DNA of 49,815 bases from Streptococcus sp. 263_SSPC (GCF_001071995.1 NZ_JVNU01000046.1:1-49815), one strand, 5' to 3'. Positions 22,039 to 31,112 are shown, counted from the stretch's first letter. The notes: generated by a model not told the origin, from the letters alone. Program-made: numbers and translations.

Positions 22039-23056
22039 AGCAAACATTTCTTTTGGGCGCTCCATCTATATCAATCTTGGTGAACAAGTCGTTACACAAG
22101 TATTAGAAGAAATGAAAGCCGCGCGTCAAACCGTGGCTTTTACTTCTTTTCAGTTGCCAGAACATCCGCTTGAAATTTCGGATATGACACGTCTTGTGGA
22201 GCTTGCTCGCTCATATGAGGTAGATTTAATTCCAGACATCGCTCATAAAGATCTTACCAAAGAAAATATTTCGGTCTTGAAAAATGCAGGGCTATCGTAC
22301 TTACGTCTGGACGAGTTTGGGGATGAAGCGTTTATCGAACGTTGCGGCAAGGCGTTTACGCTTGTTGTGAATGCGTCGACGTTTACAAATTGTGAATATC
22401 AATTATTGGAACGACTCGGATTTTCTAAAAAGATTATTGCCTGTCATAACTATTATCCAAAAGTGTATTCAGGAATTTCACTTGAGAAATTCACGACGAT
22501 TAATCAAAAATTGCATGCGCTTGGTGTAAAAGTACTGGCGTTTATTCCAGGAGATGAGCCTTTAAGAGGACCGCTTCATGAAGGGTTGCCAACAGTTGAA
22601 ACGCATCGTACGTTAGATACGCGATTGGCAATTTGCGAACTCATTAAGGCGCACACCGATATGATTTTAGTGGGAGATACGTTTATTAACGTCGCTACGC
22701 AAAAAGTCATGAAGGAATTCCAAGAAGGGTTCGTGTCGTTGAAGGCAGAAGCTCCTATCGAATTAACCGGTAAAGTGCTTCGTGACCGTATCGATGCCAG
22801 TGATTTTGTATACCGCGTACTCGGTACTCGTGGCTGGGCCTTACTTGGCGGAGAGATTTCTACAACAACCCGCACCGTTGGAGAAATCAATCAAGCAAAT
22901 AGCCAGTACGGTCGTTACCAAGGTGAAATCGAAATTGCTAAAGTTGACTTGCCTTCGGACGTTCGACAAAACGTTATCGGGCACTTACTTCCATCTGAGA
23001 TTGCCGTATTTACCGCTTTGCCAGAAGGATTTGGTATTCAATTAGAAGTCGAATAA
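22025..23056 (+). CDS. MupG-like DUF871 protein, copy 2 (divergent)
   Basis: The protein is about 343 aa. The DUF871 signatures are kept in the barrel (ACHNYYPKVYSGISLEKF and then GPLHEGLPTVETHR) and the C-terminal domain (SQYGRYQGEIEIAKVDL). The N-terminal strand (FGRSIYINLGEQVV) is diverged from the GISIYPEKS form of copy 1, and the barrel is shorter. The start is uncertain: ATG 22025 lies inside the end of murP, 14 bases before its stop, without a clear ribosome binding site, implying translational coupling. An in-frame ATG at 22001 is also possible. The likely role is MurNAc-6P-GlcNAc cleavage after MurP import. Confidence 0.82.
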   Translation: METNRANISFGRSIYINLGEQVVTQVLEEMKAARQTVAFTSFQLPEHPLEISDMTRLVELARSYEVDLIPDIAHKDLTKENISVLKNAGLSYLRLDEFGDEAFIERCGKAFTLVVNASTFTNCEYQLLERLGFSKKIIACHNYYPKVYSGISLEKFTTINQKLHALGVKVLAFIPGDEPLRGPLHEGLPTVETHRTLDTRLAICELIKAHTDMILVGDTFINVATQKVMKEFQEGFVSLKAEAPIELTGKVLRDRIDASDFVYRVLGTRGWALLGGEISTTTRTVGEINQANSQYGRYQGEIEIAKVDLPSDVRQNVIGHLLPSEIAVFTALPEGFGIQLEVE

Positions 23057-23061
23057 CAAAC

Positions 23062-23106
23062 AACAATCCATCCTACGATTTCGGTAGGGTGGATTGTTTA
23101 TTTTTC
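23062..23106 (+). terminator. Terminator of the murQ-murP-mupG operon
   Basis: AACAATCCATCCTAC pairs with GTAGGGTGGATTGTT (one G-T pair) around a short loop, followed by a T-rich run. Confidence 0.85.
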
Positions 23107-23185
23107 TATACAACATTAGAAAAATGAGCCGTTTTATGATACTCTAGATGAGTATAAATTTAATAGAAACAAAGGGGGCCTTTGG

Positions 23186-24106
23186 ATGATAGAGCTGATT
23201 GCAACAGTTGAATCCATCCAACAAGCAAAAGACTTGCTTGAAGCGGGCGTGGACACGATTTATTTTGGGGAAGACCAATTTGGACTTCGCCTTCCTATGT
23301 CGTTTACACGTGAGGAACAAAAAGAATTAACGGAATTGGCGCACCAATATGGAAAGAAAGCAAGCGTTGCTGTTAACGCGATTTTCCATAATGAAGGAAT
23401 TGCGCTTGTACCTGAGTATTTGAAATTTTTAAAAGAAATCGGTGTCGATAACATCGCGGTAGGAGATCCAGGTGTCGTTCAAATTATGAAGAACCCTGAG
23501 TACTCAATTCCTTACCGTTATGATGCTGCGGTTTTAGTAACAAGTAGTCGTCAAATCAACTTCTGGGGAAAACGTGGTGCCGTTGGTGCGGTGATTGCGC
23601 GTGAAATTCCTCGTGAAGAGATGAAAATCTTGGCAGCAGGTGTAGAAATTCCAATCGAAGTTTTAGTGTACGGAGCAACTTGTATCCATCATTCAAAACG
23701 CCCACTGTTAAATAACTACTTTAACTATATTGAGAAAAAAGAATCTGTTGAAAAACGCCGCGGTTTATTCGTGTCAGAACCTGCCGATGAAGATTCTCAC
23801 TATTCAATCTACGAAGACATTAACGGAACGCATATTTTCGCGAATAACGACGTGTCTCTTGCGCCATATTTGTTAGAATTAGCAGAAATGGGCATTCCAC
23901 AATGGAAATTAGACGGAGTTCTTGCTCCAGGTCAAGATTTCGTGGAAGTAGCGAAATTATTCGTGAATGCTCGTAATGAAATCGAAGCAGGTACATGGAC
24001 TCCTGAGAAGAGTGCAAGCCTTGAATTACAAGTGCGTGCACACCATCCAAAAGTTCGTGGCCTTGAAGCAGGATTTTACTTATTAAATCCAGAAGATGTG
24101 AAATAG
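23186..24106 (+). CDS. trhP1: U32 peptidase-family tRNA hydroxylation protein TrhP1 (YrrN-like)
   Basis: The 306-aa U32-family protein corresponds to the shorter member of the YrrN-YrrO pair of Bacillus. It has the barrel-like start LIATVESIQQAKDLLEAGVDTIYFGEDQFGLR and the family segment VLVYGATCIHHSKRPLLNNYF. The pair is needed for 5-hydroxyuridine at tRNA position 34 using a prephenate-derived donor. Former annotations as collagenase-like protease are not supported by function studies. The ribosome binding site is AAAGGGGG. It is followed 11 bases later by the larger partner. Confidence 0.85.
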   Translation: MIELIATVESIQQAKDLLEAGVDTIYFGEDQFGLRLPMSFTREEQKELTELAHQYGKKASVAVNAIFHNEGIALVPEYLKFLKEIGVDNIAVGDPGVVQIMKNPEYSIPYRYDAAVLVTSSRQINFWGKRGAVGAVIAREIPREEMKILAAGVEIPIEVLVYGATCIHHSKRPLLNNYFNYIEKKESVEKRRGLFVSEPADEDSHYSIYEDINGTHIFANNDVSLAPYLLELAEMGIPQWKLDGVLAPGQDFVEVAKLFVNARNEIEAGTWTPEKSASLELQVRAHHPKVRGLEAGFYLLNPEDVK

Positions 24107-24117
24107 GAGAGAGTCAA

Positions 24118-25359
24118 ATGGGAAGAAAGATATTGAAAAAACCTGAAGTACTTGCTCCAGCGGGTACTCTTGAAAAACTAAAAACAGCTATTTTATACGG
24201 AGCTGACGCGGTTTTCCTTGGTGGGGAAGCGTATGGACTTCGTAGCCGTGCAGGAAACTTCGACTTTGCAGAAATGAAAGAAGCGGTTGATTTTGCCCAT
24301 GCACATAACGCAAAAGTATATATTGCCGCTAACATGGTGACTCACGAAGGTGACGAAAAAGGGGCGGGAGATTTCTTCCGTACGGTTCGTGACATCGGTA
24401 TCGATGCAGCCATCATCAGTGACATGGCCTTAATGGATATTTGTGCGTCAGAAGCGCCAGGATTACCAATCCATTTATCAACACAATCTTCAGCAGCCAA
24501 CTACGAAACGCTAAACTTCTGGAAAGACGAAGGATTAGAACGTGTCGTATTAGCGCGTGAAGTATCAATGGACGAAATTAAAGAAATGCAAGAAAAAGTA
24601 GATGTAGAAATCGAAGCCTTTATCCATGGAGCAATGTGTATTTCTTATTCAGGACGTTGCGTACTATCAAACCATATGGTGCATCGTGATGCGAACCGTG
24701 GTGGATGTGCTCAGTCTTGTCGTTGGAAATACGGTCTATTCGATATGCCGTTTGCCGGCGAAAAGAACATGGTCGGCGCGGGCGAAGAAGGCATCGAAGA
24801 GAAATTCTCAATGAGTGCCGTTGACTTATCGATGATTCAACACTTACCTGACTTAATCGAAGCAGGTGTAGATAGCTTGAAGATTGAAGGTCGTATGAAA
24901 TCAATTCACTACGTTTCAACGGTTTCTAACGTTTACCGTGCAGCGGTTGATTCATACTGCGAAGATCCAGATAACTATGTATGTAAACAAGAATGGATTG
25001 ACGAGTTATGGAAAGCAGCACAACGTGAATTAGCGACTGGTTTCTACTACCAAGTTCCAACCGAAGAAGAGCAATTATTTGGCCCACGTCGTCAAATTCC
25101 TCAATATGCTTTCGTTGGACAAGTACTTGAATATGATCCAGAAACGCAAATGGCAACAGTGCAACAACGTAATAACTTCAAAGTAGGAGACCATATCGAG
25201 TTCTACGGACCTGGAATGCGTCACCACGAAGAAGAACTAACACAATTATGGGATGAAAATGGCGAAGAAATCGAAGCAGCTCCTCACGCAATGATGATCT
25301 GCAAGATGAAAGTAACTGAGCCAGTGAAACCTTTAGATATGATTCGTAAACGTCGTTAA
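24118..25359 (+). CDS. trhP2: U32 peptidase-family tRNA hydroxylation protein TrhP2 (YrrO-like)
   Basis: The 413-aa protein carries the U32 signature EAFIHGAMCISYSGRCVLSN, followed by RDANRGGCAQSCRWKY. The cysteines here are those proposed to hold an Fe-S cluster in this family. A C-terminal beta domain (about residues 325-405) is present as in YrrO. With TrhP1 it should install ho5U on tRNA wobble uridines. GGAGAG precedes the ATG. The operon appears to continue into the PhnA-like gene. Confidence 0.87.
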   Translation: MGRKILKKPEVLAPAGTLEKLKTAILYGADAVFLGGEAYGLRSRAGNFDFAEMKEAVDFAHAHNAKVYIAANMVTHEGDEKGAGDFFRTVRDIGIDAAIISDMALMDICASEAPGLPIHLSTQSSAANYETLNFWKDEGLERVVLAREVSMDEIKEMQEKVDVEIEAFIHGAMCISYSGRCVLSNHMVHRDANRGGCAQSCRWKYGLFDMPFAGEKNMVGAGEEGIEEKFSMSAVDLSMIQHLPDLIEAGVDSLKIEGRMKSIHYVSTVSNVYRAAVDSYCEDPDNYVCKQEWIDELWKAAQRELATGFYYQVPTEEEQLFGPRRQIPQYAFVGQVLEYDPETQMATVQQRNNFKVGDHIEFYGPGMRHHEEELTQLWDENGEEIEAAPHAMMICKMKVTEPVKPLDMIRKRR

Positions 25360-25390
25360 GACGAATTTTTAAAAGAAAAAAGGAATGAAA

Positions 25391-25720
25391 ATGACATTAC
25401 CAAACTGTCCTAAATGTGGTTCAGAATACACATACGAAGATGGCGTATTATTAGTATGCCCAGAATGTGCGTATGAATGGGAACCAGGTTCAGAAGTTGA
25501 AGAAGGTCCAGTAGCCATCGATGCTAACGGAAATAAATTACAAGATGGCGATACTGTAACAGTTATCAAAGACTTGAAAGTAAAAGGCGCACCAAAAGAT
25601 ATTAAGCAAGGTACACGCGTGAAGAATATTCGCATCGTGGAAGGCGATCATAATATCGATTGTAAGATAGATGGATTCGGCGCAATGAAACTTAAATCTG
25701 AGTTTGTTAAAAAGATTTAA
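25391..25720 (+). CDS. PhnA/YjdM-family zinc ribbon protein
   Basis: The protein is 109 aa. The N-terminal zinc ribbon has [13 protein letters not shown] followed by [11 protein letters not shown] (two CxxC pairs), nearly identical in layout to Escherichia coli YjdM (PhnA). The C-terminal SH3-like part runs from about residue 45 to the end ([17 protein letters not shown] and so on). Despite the PhnA name, a role in phosphonate breakdown is not established. ATG 25391 is chosen because the purine-rich AAAAAAGGA lies six bases upstream; an ATG at 25385 overlaps that site. Confidence 0.85.
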   Translation: MTLPNCPKCGSEYTYEDGVLLVCPECAYEWEPGSEVEEGPVAIDANGNKLQDGDTVTVIKDLKVKGAPKDIKQGTRVKNIRIVEGDHNIDCKIDGFGAMKLKSEFVKKI

Positions 25721-25742
25721 TTGAGGTCCCGTAGGGACTTTC

Positions 25743-25917
25743 AAAAAGCTCCCCCCTAGAATTTTTATAGTTGTTATAATAGCGATACCGGATTGAGCCA
25801 AGGTCTCAATCCTACCAAGCTTCAAACTGACTCTACGGGTTTCACCCTAGAGTCAGTAATTCACATTGGTTATGAACCCGCTATTATAACTACTATAAAT
25901 CTAGGGGAGCTTTTTTT
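25743..25917 (+). repeat. Structured palindromic element A
   Basis: The outer arms 25743-25784 and 25879-25917 are nearly complementary over about 38 bases (AAGCTCCCC, TAGA, TTATAG, GTTATAATAGCG in one and their complements in the other). They enclose three hairpins: GGATTGAG/CTCAATCC (25790-25812), ACTGACTCTA/TAGAGTCAGT with an inner GGGT/ACCC (25826-25857), and TTCA/TGAA (25861-25876). A T7 run follows the right arm, so the element may also terminate transcription. A second member with the same plan lies at 46304-46542. No protein is encoded. The rest of the gap, 25918-26221, contains one further hairpin and nothing else recognised. Confidence 0.7.
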
Positions 25918-26054
25918 CGTCCCTCGACTCGGTGATCTTTACCCAACTCAGTGATAAGTTTTATTGTTTCTCATGAAGAGCAGATTCGGCTAAGAGTACA
26001 TTTGTAGAAAATTTCCAAAGGGAGTCTGTAATTAAAATTTAATAAATAAGGATT

Positions 26055-26085
26055 ATATGCATAAGAATAGTTTTCTTATGCATAT
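26055..26085 (+). repeat. 13-bp perfect inverted repeat upstream of apbE
   Basis: ATATGCATAAGAA (26055-26067) and TTCTTATGCATAT (26073-26085) are separated by five bases and followed by TTTATT. It could be a weak terminator or an operator; nothing decides between these. Confidence 0.5.
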
Positions 26086-26221
26086 TTTATTAGGGAAATA
26101 GACCTGCGTTCTTGAAATTTAATTTCCATTGTGTTACATTCAAAACAAGGAGTAGAAAACGCTTTTGTATAGGCGTTTCTGTGCTTTTTTTCACATATTT
26201 CAACTAGGAGAAGTGGCAGTT

Positions 26222-27181
26222 TTGGAACAGTATCATACAGGTACCATTCGATTGATGGGAACCGTCATCGAATTGAAAATTGCGCATCCAGAAGGCGAGC
26301 GATTAGTGGCTGAAGTTTTCGAGCAATTGAAGCGATATGAGCATCGTTTTAGCGCGAATGACCCAACTTCAGAGCTGATGGCCGTGAATTTGGCAGCAGG
26401 GAAACATGCAGTTAGTGTTCATCCAGAGATTTTTCATTTGGTGAAATTGGGACTGGAGAATAGTTTAGCTGCGGGGAGTCGGATGAATATCTTGATTGGC
26501 CCGGTTGTTCAAACATGGCGCGTAGGCTTTAGTGATGCACGAGTACCAACGGATGAAGAAATTAAAGCCAAACTGCAACTGACCGATGCAACGAAAGTCG
26601 AACTGGATGAAGCCAGTCAGACGATTTTTCTGTTGGAAGAAGGAATGCGAATCGACCTTGGTTGTATTGCCAAAGGGTATATTGCCGACTTGGTGATAGA
26701 GCAGCTAAAAGAGCAAGGAGTGACTTCTGCGCTCATTAACCTTGGTGGGAATATTCTTACACTAGGACCAGCTGTTCATCATGAAGATGGGAATTGGTGG
26801 ATTGGTATTCAAAACCCGAAACTCCTTCGTGGAGAAAATGTGGCGCTTCTTCCGATCCAAGATGAGTCGATTGTCACATCAGGTGTCTACGAGAGGGTGC
26901 TAGAAGTGGATGGAAAGAAATACCATCATATTTTGGACCCACATACTGGATATCCAGCTGAAACAGACGTTGCCAGTCTAACGATTGTTTCCAAACAGTC
27001 CGTCGATTGTGAGATATGGACGACCAGACTCTTTGGAAAGAAAGCACATGAAATCTTATTCGAAGTGGAACAACACCCTAACATCGAAGCCGTTATGATT
27101 TTAGACGATGATCGTATTTTCTACACTTCAGGACTCGCTTCAAAGATTCAATTACTCGAAAGGAAGTACTCAAATGGTTAA
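26222..27181 (+). CDS. apbE: FAD:protein FMN transferase ApbE
   Basis: The protein is about 319 aa. It follows the ApbE pattern: MGTVIEL near the N-terminus, then DLGCIAKGYIADLVIEQL, ALINLGGNILTLG, and HHILDPHTGYPAETD, which holds the metal-binding region. It attaches FMN from FAD to a Ser or Thr in a target protein. No signal peptide is present, so targets should be cytoplasmic or membrane proteins on the inner face. The start is uncertain: the TTG at 26222 gives MEQYHTG, with AGGAG 11 bases upstream; a GTG at 26213 is possible. The end overlaps the next start by eight bases, coupling it to the reductase genes. Confidence 0.88.
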   Translation: MEQYHTGTIRLMGTVIELKIAHPEGERLVAEVFEQLKRYEHRFSANDPTSELMAVNLAAGKHAVSVHPEIFHLVKLGLENSLAAGSRMNILIGPVVQTWRVGFSDARVPTDEEIKAKLQLTDATKVELDEASQTIFLLEEGMRIDLGCIAKGYIADLVIEQLKEQGVTSALINLGGNILTLGPAVHHEDGNWWIGIQNPKLLRGENVALLPIQDESIVTSGVYERVLEVDGKKYHHILDPHTGYPAETDVASLTIVSKQSVDCEIWTTRLFGKKAHEILFEVEQHPNIEAVMILDDDRIFYTSGLASKIQLLERKYSNG

Positions 27182-27788
27182 ATTAATCGGTTTAGTCGGA
27201 ACAAACTCTAAAAAATCAACAAACCGTCAACTATTACAATACATTCAAAAACATTTTTCAGAACAGGCGGAGATTGAACTAGTCGAAATTAAAGACTTAC
27301 CAATGTTCAACAAACCAACTCCAAAAGTTGTGCCACAAGAAGCACAAGCAATTGCAGAGAAAATCGCTGCAGCAGATGGAGTTATCATTAGCACACCAGA
27401 ATATGATCACTCATGCCCAGCTGTATTAATGAACGCTTTAGCATGGTTATCTTATGGTATCTACCCATTATTAAACAAACCTGTCATGATTACAGGAGCA
27501 TCTTACGGAACATTAGGTTCTTCACGTGCACAAAGTCAATTACGTCAAATCTTAGACGCACCAGAAATTAAAGCACGCGTTTTACCAAGTGATGAATTCT
27601 TATTAGGTCACGCCTTACAAGCATTCGACGAAGAAGGTAACTTAAAAGATGCAGCAACTGTTGAAAAATTAGAAAAGATTTTCGCAGATTACTTATTATT
27701 CATTGAAATTACAGGACAATTAGTTCGTGCAAACGAAGCTCGTGAAAAAGAAGCGAAAAACTTCTCATGGGACAGTTCTAAAAAATAA
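27174..27788 (+). CDS. NAD(P)H-dependent FMN reductase family protein
   Basis: The 204-aa flavodoxin-like protein has an FMN phosphate-binding start (IGLVGTNSKKSTNRQLL) and the family motif STPEYDHSCPAVLMNALAWL. It would reduce flavins or quinones with NAD(P)H in the cytoplasm. ATG 27174 is chosen because AAAGGAAG precedes it; the gene overlaps the end of apbE. It is about half identical, by eye, to the N-terminal domain of the next protein (for example EIKDLPMFN against EIKDIPMFN), pointing to duplication. Confidence 0.88.
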   Translation: MVKLIGLVGTNSKKSTNRQLLQYIQKHFSEQAEIELVEIKDLPMFNKPTPKVVPQEAQAIAEKIAAADGVIISTPEYDHSCPAVLMNALAWLSYGIYPLLNKPVMITGASYGTLGSSRAQSQLRQILDAPEIKARVLPSDEFLLGHALQAFDEEGNLKDAATVEKLEKIFADYLLFIEITGQLVRANEAREKEAKNFSWDSSKK

Positions 27789-27804
27789 GGAGTGACAGTA
27801 GAAA

Positions 27805-29010
27805 ATGAAAATTATTGGTATCGTAGGATCAAATGCGGAATTTTCGCATAACCGTTTATTATTACAATTTATCGAAAAGAAATTCAGTGACTTATTCGAG
27901 TTTGAAATCTTAGAAATTAAAGATATTCCAATGTTCAACCAAGACGAAGATCAATCTAAGAGTTTCCCAGTACAATACATGTACAACAAATTAATTCGTG
28001 CAGATGGTGTGATTATCGCTACACCTGAACACAACCACACAATCACAGCTGCGTTGAAGAGCACATTAGAATGGATGTCATTCAACTTACACCCATTCGA
28101 AAACAAACCTGTCATGATTATGGGAGCTTCTCACTATGATCAAGGAACTTCACGTGCGCAAGTGCATTTACGTAAAATCTTGGACGCTCCAGGGGTAAAT
28201 GCATATGTATTGCCAGGGAACGAATTCTTATTAGGAAAAGCAAAAGAAGCATTTGACGAAGAAGGAAACATTAAGAGCGAAGGAACTGTAGCGTTCTTAC
28301 GTTCATGCTTAGAAAACTTCGTGAAATATGTGGAGGTTGTAAAAGTGTTACGCAAACCATTACCAACACCGCCAGAAGATTTAGACTGCACAAACCCAAT
28401 TGCTACAACAGTTCAAGGCGTAGATCCAGATGATCCAGAATGGGTTGAAAAAGCAAGTGAAATCGTTGGTGCAGCTCAAGGAAACGACTATGTTCGCTTA
28501 GACCACGGTTTATTAACGGTTGACCAAATCGATATGTTCTTAAAAGCATTACCATTTGAAGTAACATATGCCGATGACAACAACCAATTCTTGTACTATA
28601 ACTTCAACAAACCAGCAAACAAAATGTTGGCTCCACGTGTGCCAGCTCAATCTGGTAACCGTTTAGGAACAGTTCACCCACCACGTACATTCAAAAATGT
28701 GGAATACCTCATTGCGAACTTACGTGCAGGTAACGTGGATTACTTCCGTACAATCGTTCCAAACACTCCACCAGAAATCATCAACGTACACAACTACCAA
28801 GCAATGTACTATCCTGATGGTTCTTACGCTGGAATCAACGAAATCGTATTTGACTTCAAACCATGGTTAGATTGGTACTTACAAACAACTGGCCAACGTT
28901 TAGTAAGCGCAAATGGTGCTGCACCAGCAGCTGACGCAACAAGTGGCGCTTCAAACAACGGACATGCAGCTCCAGCAGCAGATGCTACAAGCGGTGCTTC
29001 AGAACACTAA
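27805..29010 (+). CDS. FMN reductase-PAS fusion with tandem ApbE-type flavinylation motifs
   Basis: The 401-aa protein has an N-terminal FMN_red domain (residues 1-185; TPEHNHTITAALKSTLEWM). A PAS-like domain resembling the DUF438 C-terminal region follows (about 235-370; LPFEVTYADDNNQFLYYNF, GTVHPPRTFKNVEYLI). The low-complexity tail contains DATSGAS twice, at residues 377-383 and 393-399. This matches the ApbE target consensus D-x-x-[ST]-[GS]-A-[ST]. The gene is 16 bases after the reductase gene and in one operon with apbE. I infer that the tail carries one or two covalent FMN groups acting as a mobile electron carrier. The tail has no FMN_bind domain around the motif, which is unusual. Confidence 0.85.
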   Translation: MKIIGIVGSNAEFSHNRLLLQFIEKKFSDLFEFEILEIKDIPMFNQDEDQSKSFPVQYMYNKLIRADGVIIATPEHNHTITAALKSTLEWMSFNLHPFENKPVMIMGASHYDQGTSRAQVHLRKILDAPGVNAYVLPGNEFLLGKAKEAFDEEGNIKSEGTVAFLRSCLENFVKYVEVVKVLRKPLPTPPEDLDCTNPIATTVQGVDPDDPEWVEKASEIVGAAQGNDYVRLDHGLLTVDQIDMFLKALPFEVTYADDNNQFLYYNFNKPANKMLAPRVPAQSGNRLGTVHPPRTFKNVEYLIANLRAGNVDYFRTIVPNTPPEIINVHNYQAMYYPDGSYAGINEIVFDFKPWLDWYLQTTGQRLVSANGAAPAADATSGASNNGHAAPAADATSGASEH

Positions 29011-29023
29011 AATTTAAAGCGAG

Positions 29024-29051
29024 AAAGCTAGGCAGTTTTGCCTAGCTTTTT
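29024..29051 (+). terminator. Terminator of the apbE operon
   Basis: AAAGCTAGGCA pairs with TGCCTAGCTTT around GTTT, followed by further T. Confidence 0.85.
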
Positions 29052-29202
29052 TGTGCTTTCATAGACAGTTTCATGCTATGTACACGCTTAGGAAACAACT
29101 GGAAATTATTTTTTAAAATTAACAAAAATGTAATGTTCCTAGTATCCAAGGGTAGTGGTTTTGAGCTATAATAAATAGGAGTTTAAGGAATGGAGAAAAA
29201 CA

Positions 29203-31077
29203 GTGGGGACTATGAATTATCAAACAACACCTTCTCAAGCACCGACCCACCCACACCCTCCCAAGCAAAAAGAGAAAAAACGGAGTGCGGCATTCGATGG
29301 CTTGAAAGGTTTTTTTATACTAGCAATTATTACGTATTATTATTTTCAACATTTATTACCGGGCGGATTTTTAGCCGTTAATGGATTCTTAGTGGTCGGG
29401 GGTTACTTAACGTTCCGGAATAATATCAAAACATTCGCGGAAGATTATAAAGAGCGTTTCCCAGTGAGAAGCTTGAAGAGAATGTTCTTCCCGATGCTCT
29501 TTATGATTGTCGTGACAGTCGCGTTTTTATTCGTGGCGGCACCGCAATTACTATCCAATATCCGAGGCATGGCGCTTTCGGCATTATTCTTCGTGAATAA
29601 TGATTATCAAATTTTCTCTCAACAATCATACTTCGTGCAATCGGCGAATCCAAGTCCGTTTGTGCATCTCTGGTATGTATCCCTTTATGTGCAATTATTA
29701 ATCGTAGGGTATTTGCTTCGAAAACTGATGAAGAAATTGAATTTCCTCAGAATGCAGGAGTTCGCGTTACTCGCATTCTTAACGCTCGCGTCTGCAGCGG
29801 GTATGGCGGCACTCTATTGGTTTGAACAAGATCCGTCTCACGTATACTACTTAGTATCAACGCGTCTGTTCTCGTTCACATTTGGAGCGCTCTTGAGTTA
29901 CATTCATGAAGGAAAATTACTACTTCCTGAGCGCGAGACAGGTTCTGTGGTTCCAAATGCATTGAGCCTCCTTTGCTTAGGAGCTTTAGGATGGATGTTT
30001 ACGACTTTCAACGGAACGCAAGCAGAAGTGTATTATATGATGATGTTTATTTCATCGTTTGTGATGATGCTTCTTCTCTCTTATACGATTCGCGAGGGTG
30101 TGGGGGTTCATTACCTCTTCAGCTTCAAAGGATTTACGTTTTTCGGAAAGAGAAGTTTCTCATACTACTTATGGTTCTATCCGATTCATCTAATCGCGCC
30201 AACGTTCTTACGCGAAATTGATGAACAATGGTTATCTGTAGCAATTCAATTTGCATTGATTTTCGTGATGGCGGAAATCACGTATCAACTCTTTGAGCGA
30301 GACCGCTTCGTTCTTCCAATTGGACAAGCGCATAGTCCGTATAATTTAACGGCTTATGGAAAATCGAATCTTCCAAAAAGCATGAAGCAGTTTGGACTCG
30401 TGTTCTCACTCATGTATGTCATCTGTATCGGGCTTGCGGGTCTTGGATTTGCGCAAGAGAAGAATCAAAACTCAGCCGTGCAAGAGGTTGAAGAGAAGAT
30501 TCGTCAAAACCAAGCGCTCTTACAAGAGACGACGGCAGAACCGACAACTGAAGGCACGACGACGATTAGCAATGAAGCGAAAGCCAACACGGAGCAGCAA
30601 GTGAAGCAAACGCCGATTACCTTCGTCGGAGATTCAGTGTTATTAGCGTCTGCAAACAAACTTCGCGAAGTTTTCCCGAACATTTATGTAGACGGTGAAG
30701 TAGGACGTCAGTTGTATTTCAGCACACCAATCGTTCAGAAGCTGGCGCAACAAGGCAAGCTCTCTCAAACTGTTGTATTCGTCCTCGGTTCAAACGGAGC
30801 TTTCTCTGCAGCGCAAATCGATTCTCTGATTCAAGCAACGGGGAACCGTGAAATCTTCTTAGTCACAGCTGGTTATGAAATTAAATGGGCTAAAGAAGTG
30901 AATGAGCAGTTAAAAGCAGCTGCAGAACGTTATCCAAATGTTCATTTAATCGACTGGGGAACTTACGCCAAAGGGCATACAAAACAATGGCTCTTTGAAG
31001 ACGAAATCCATCCAAACGATACAGGGGCAGCAGAATTAGCGAACCTCATCTTGCAAGAAATGGTAAAATTACAATAA
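29203..31077 (+). CDS. oatA: OatA-type acyltransferase (AT3 plus SGNH), probable peptidoglycan O-acetyltransferase
   Basis: The 624-aa protein begins with a Pro/Lys-rich cytoplasmic tail. An acyltransferase-3 membrane domain of about ten segments follows (residues about 28-420; FDGLKGFFILAIITYYYFQ, NGFLVVGGYLTF). After a Thr/Glu-rich linker (about 425-465) comes an extracellular SGNH esterase-like domain with FVGDSVLLA (Ser nucleophile) and DEIHPNDTGA (catalytic Asp and His). This is the OatA plan, which acetylates MurNAc and gives lysozyme resistance. GTG 29203 follows GGAG by seven bases; an ATG nine bases later is too far from it. The teichoic-acid or polysaccharide acyltransferases with this plan cannot be excluded. 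Confidence 0.85.
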   Translation: MGTMNYQTTPSQAPTHPHPPKQKEKKRSAAFDGLKGFFILAIITYYYFQHLLPGGFLAVNGFLVVGGYLTFRNNIKTFAEDYKERFPVRSLKRMFFPMLFMIVVTVAFLFVAAPQLLSNIRGMALSALFFVNNDYQIFSQQSYFVQSANPSPFVHLWYVSLYVQLLIVGYLLRKLMKKLNFLRMQEFALLAFLTLASAAGMAALYWFEQDPSHVYYLVSTRLFSFTFGALLSYIHEGKLLLPERETGSVVPNALSLLCLGALGWMFTTFNGTQAEVYYMMMFISSFVMMLLLSYTIREGVGVHYLFSFKGFTFFGKRSFSYYLWFYPIHLIAPTFLREIDEQWLSVAIQFALIFVMAEITYQLFERDRFVLPIGQAHSPYNLTAYGKSNLPKSMKQFGLVFSLMYVICIGLAGLGFAQEKNQNSAVQEVEEKIRQNQALLQETTAEPTTEGTTTISNEAKANTEQQVKQTPITFVGDSVLLASANKLREVFPNIYVDGEVGRQLYFSTPIVQKLAQQGKLSQTVVFVLGSNGAFSAAQIDSLIQATGNREIFLVTAGYEIKWAKEVNEQLKAAAERYPNVHLIDWGTYAKGHTKQWLFEDEIHPNDTGAAELANLILQEMVKLQ

Positions 31078-31082
31078 TCGTT

Positions 31083-31112
31083 GAGACGACTCGATTTTGA
31101 GTCGTCTTTTTT
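31083..31112 (+). terminator. Terminator of oatA
   Basis: GACGACTC pairs with GAGTCGTC around GATTTT, followed by TTTTTTATTTTT. Confidence 0.85.

Noticed and set aside
25385-25390. Earlier ATG for the PhnA-like gene
   Set aside because: It overlaps the Shine-Dalgarno, and the family starts at the Met-Thr/Ser-Leu-Pro encoded from 25391.
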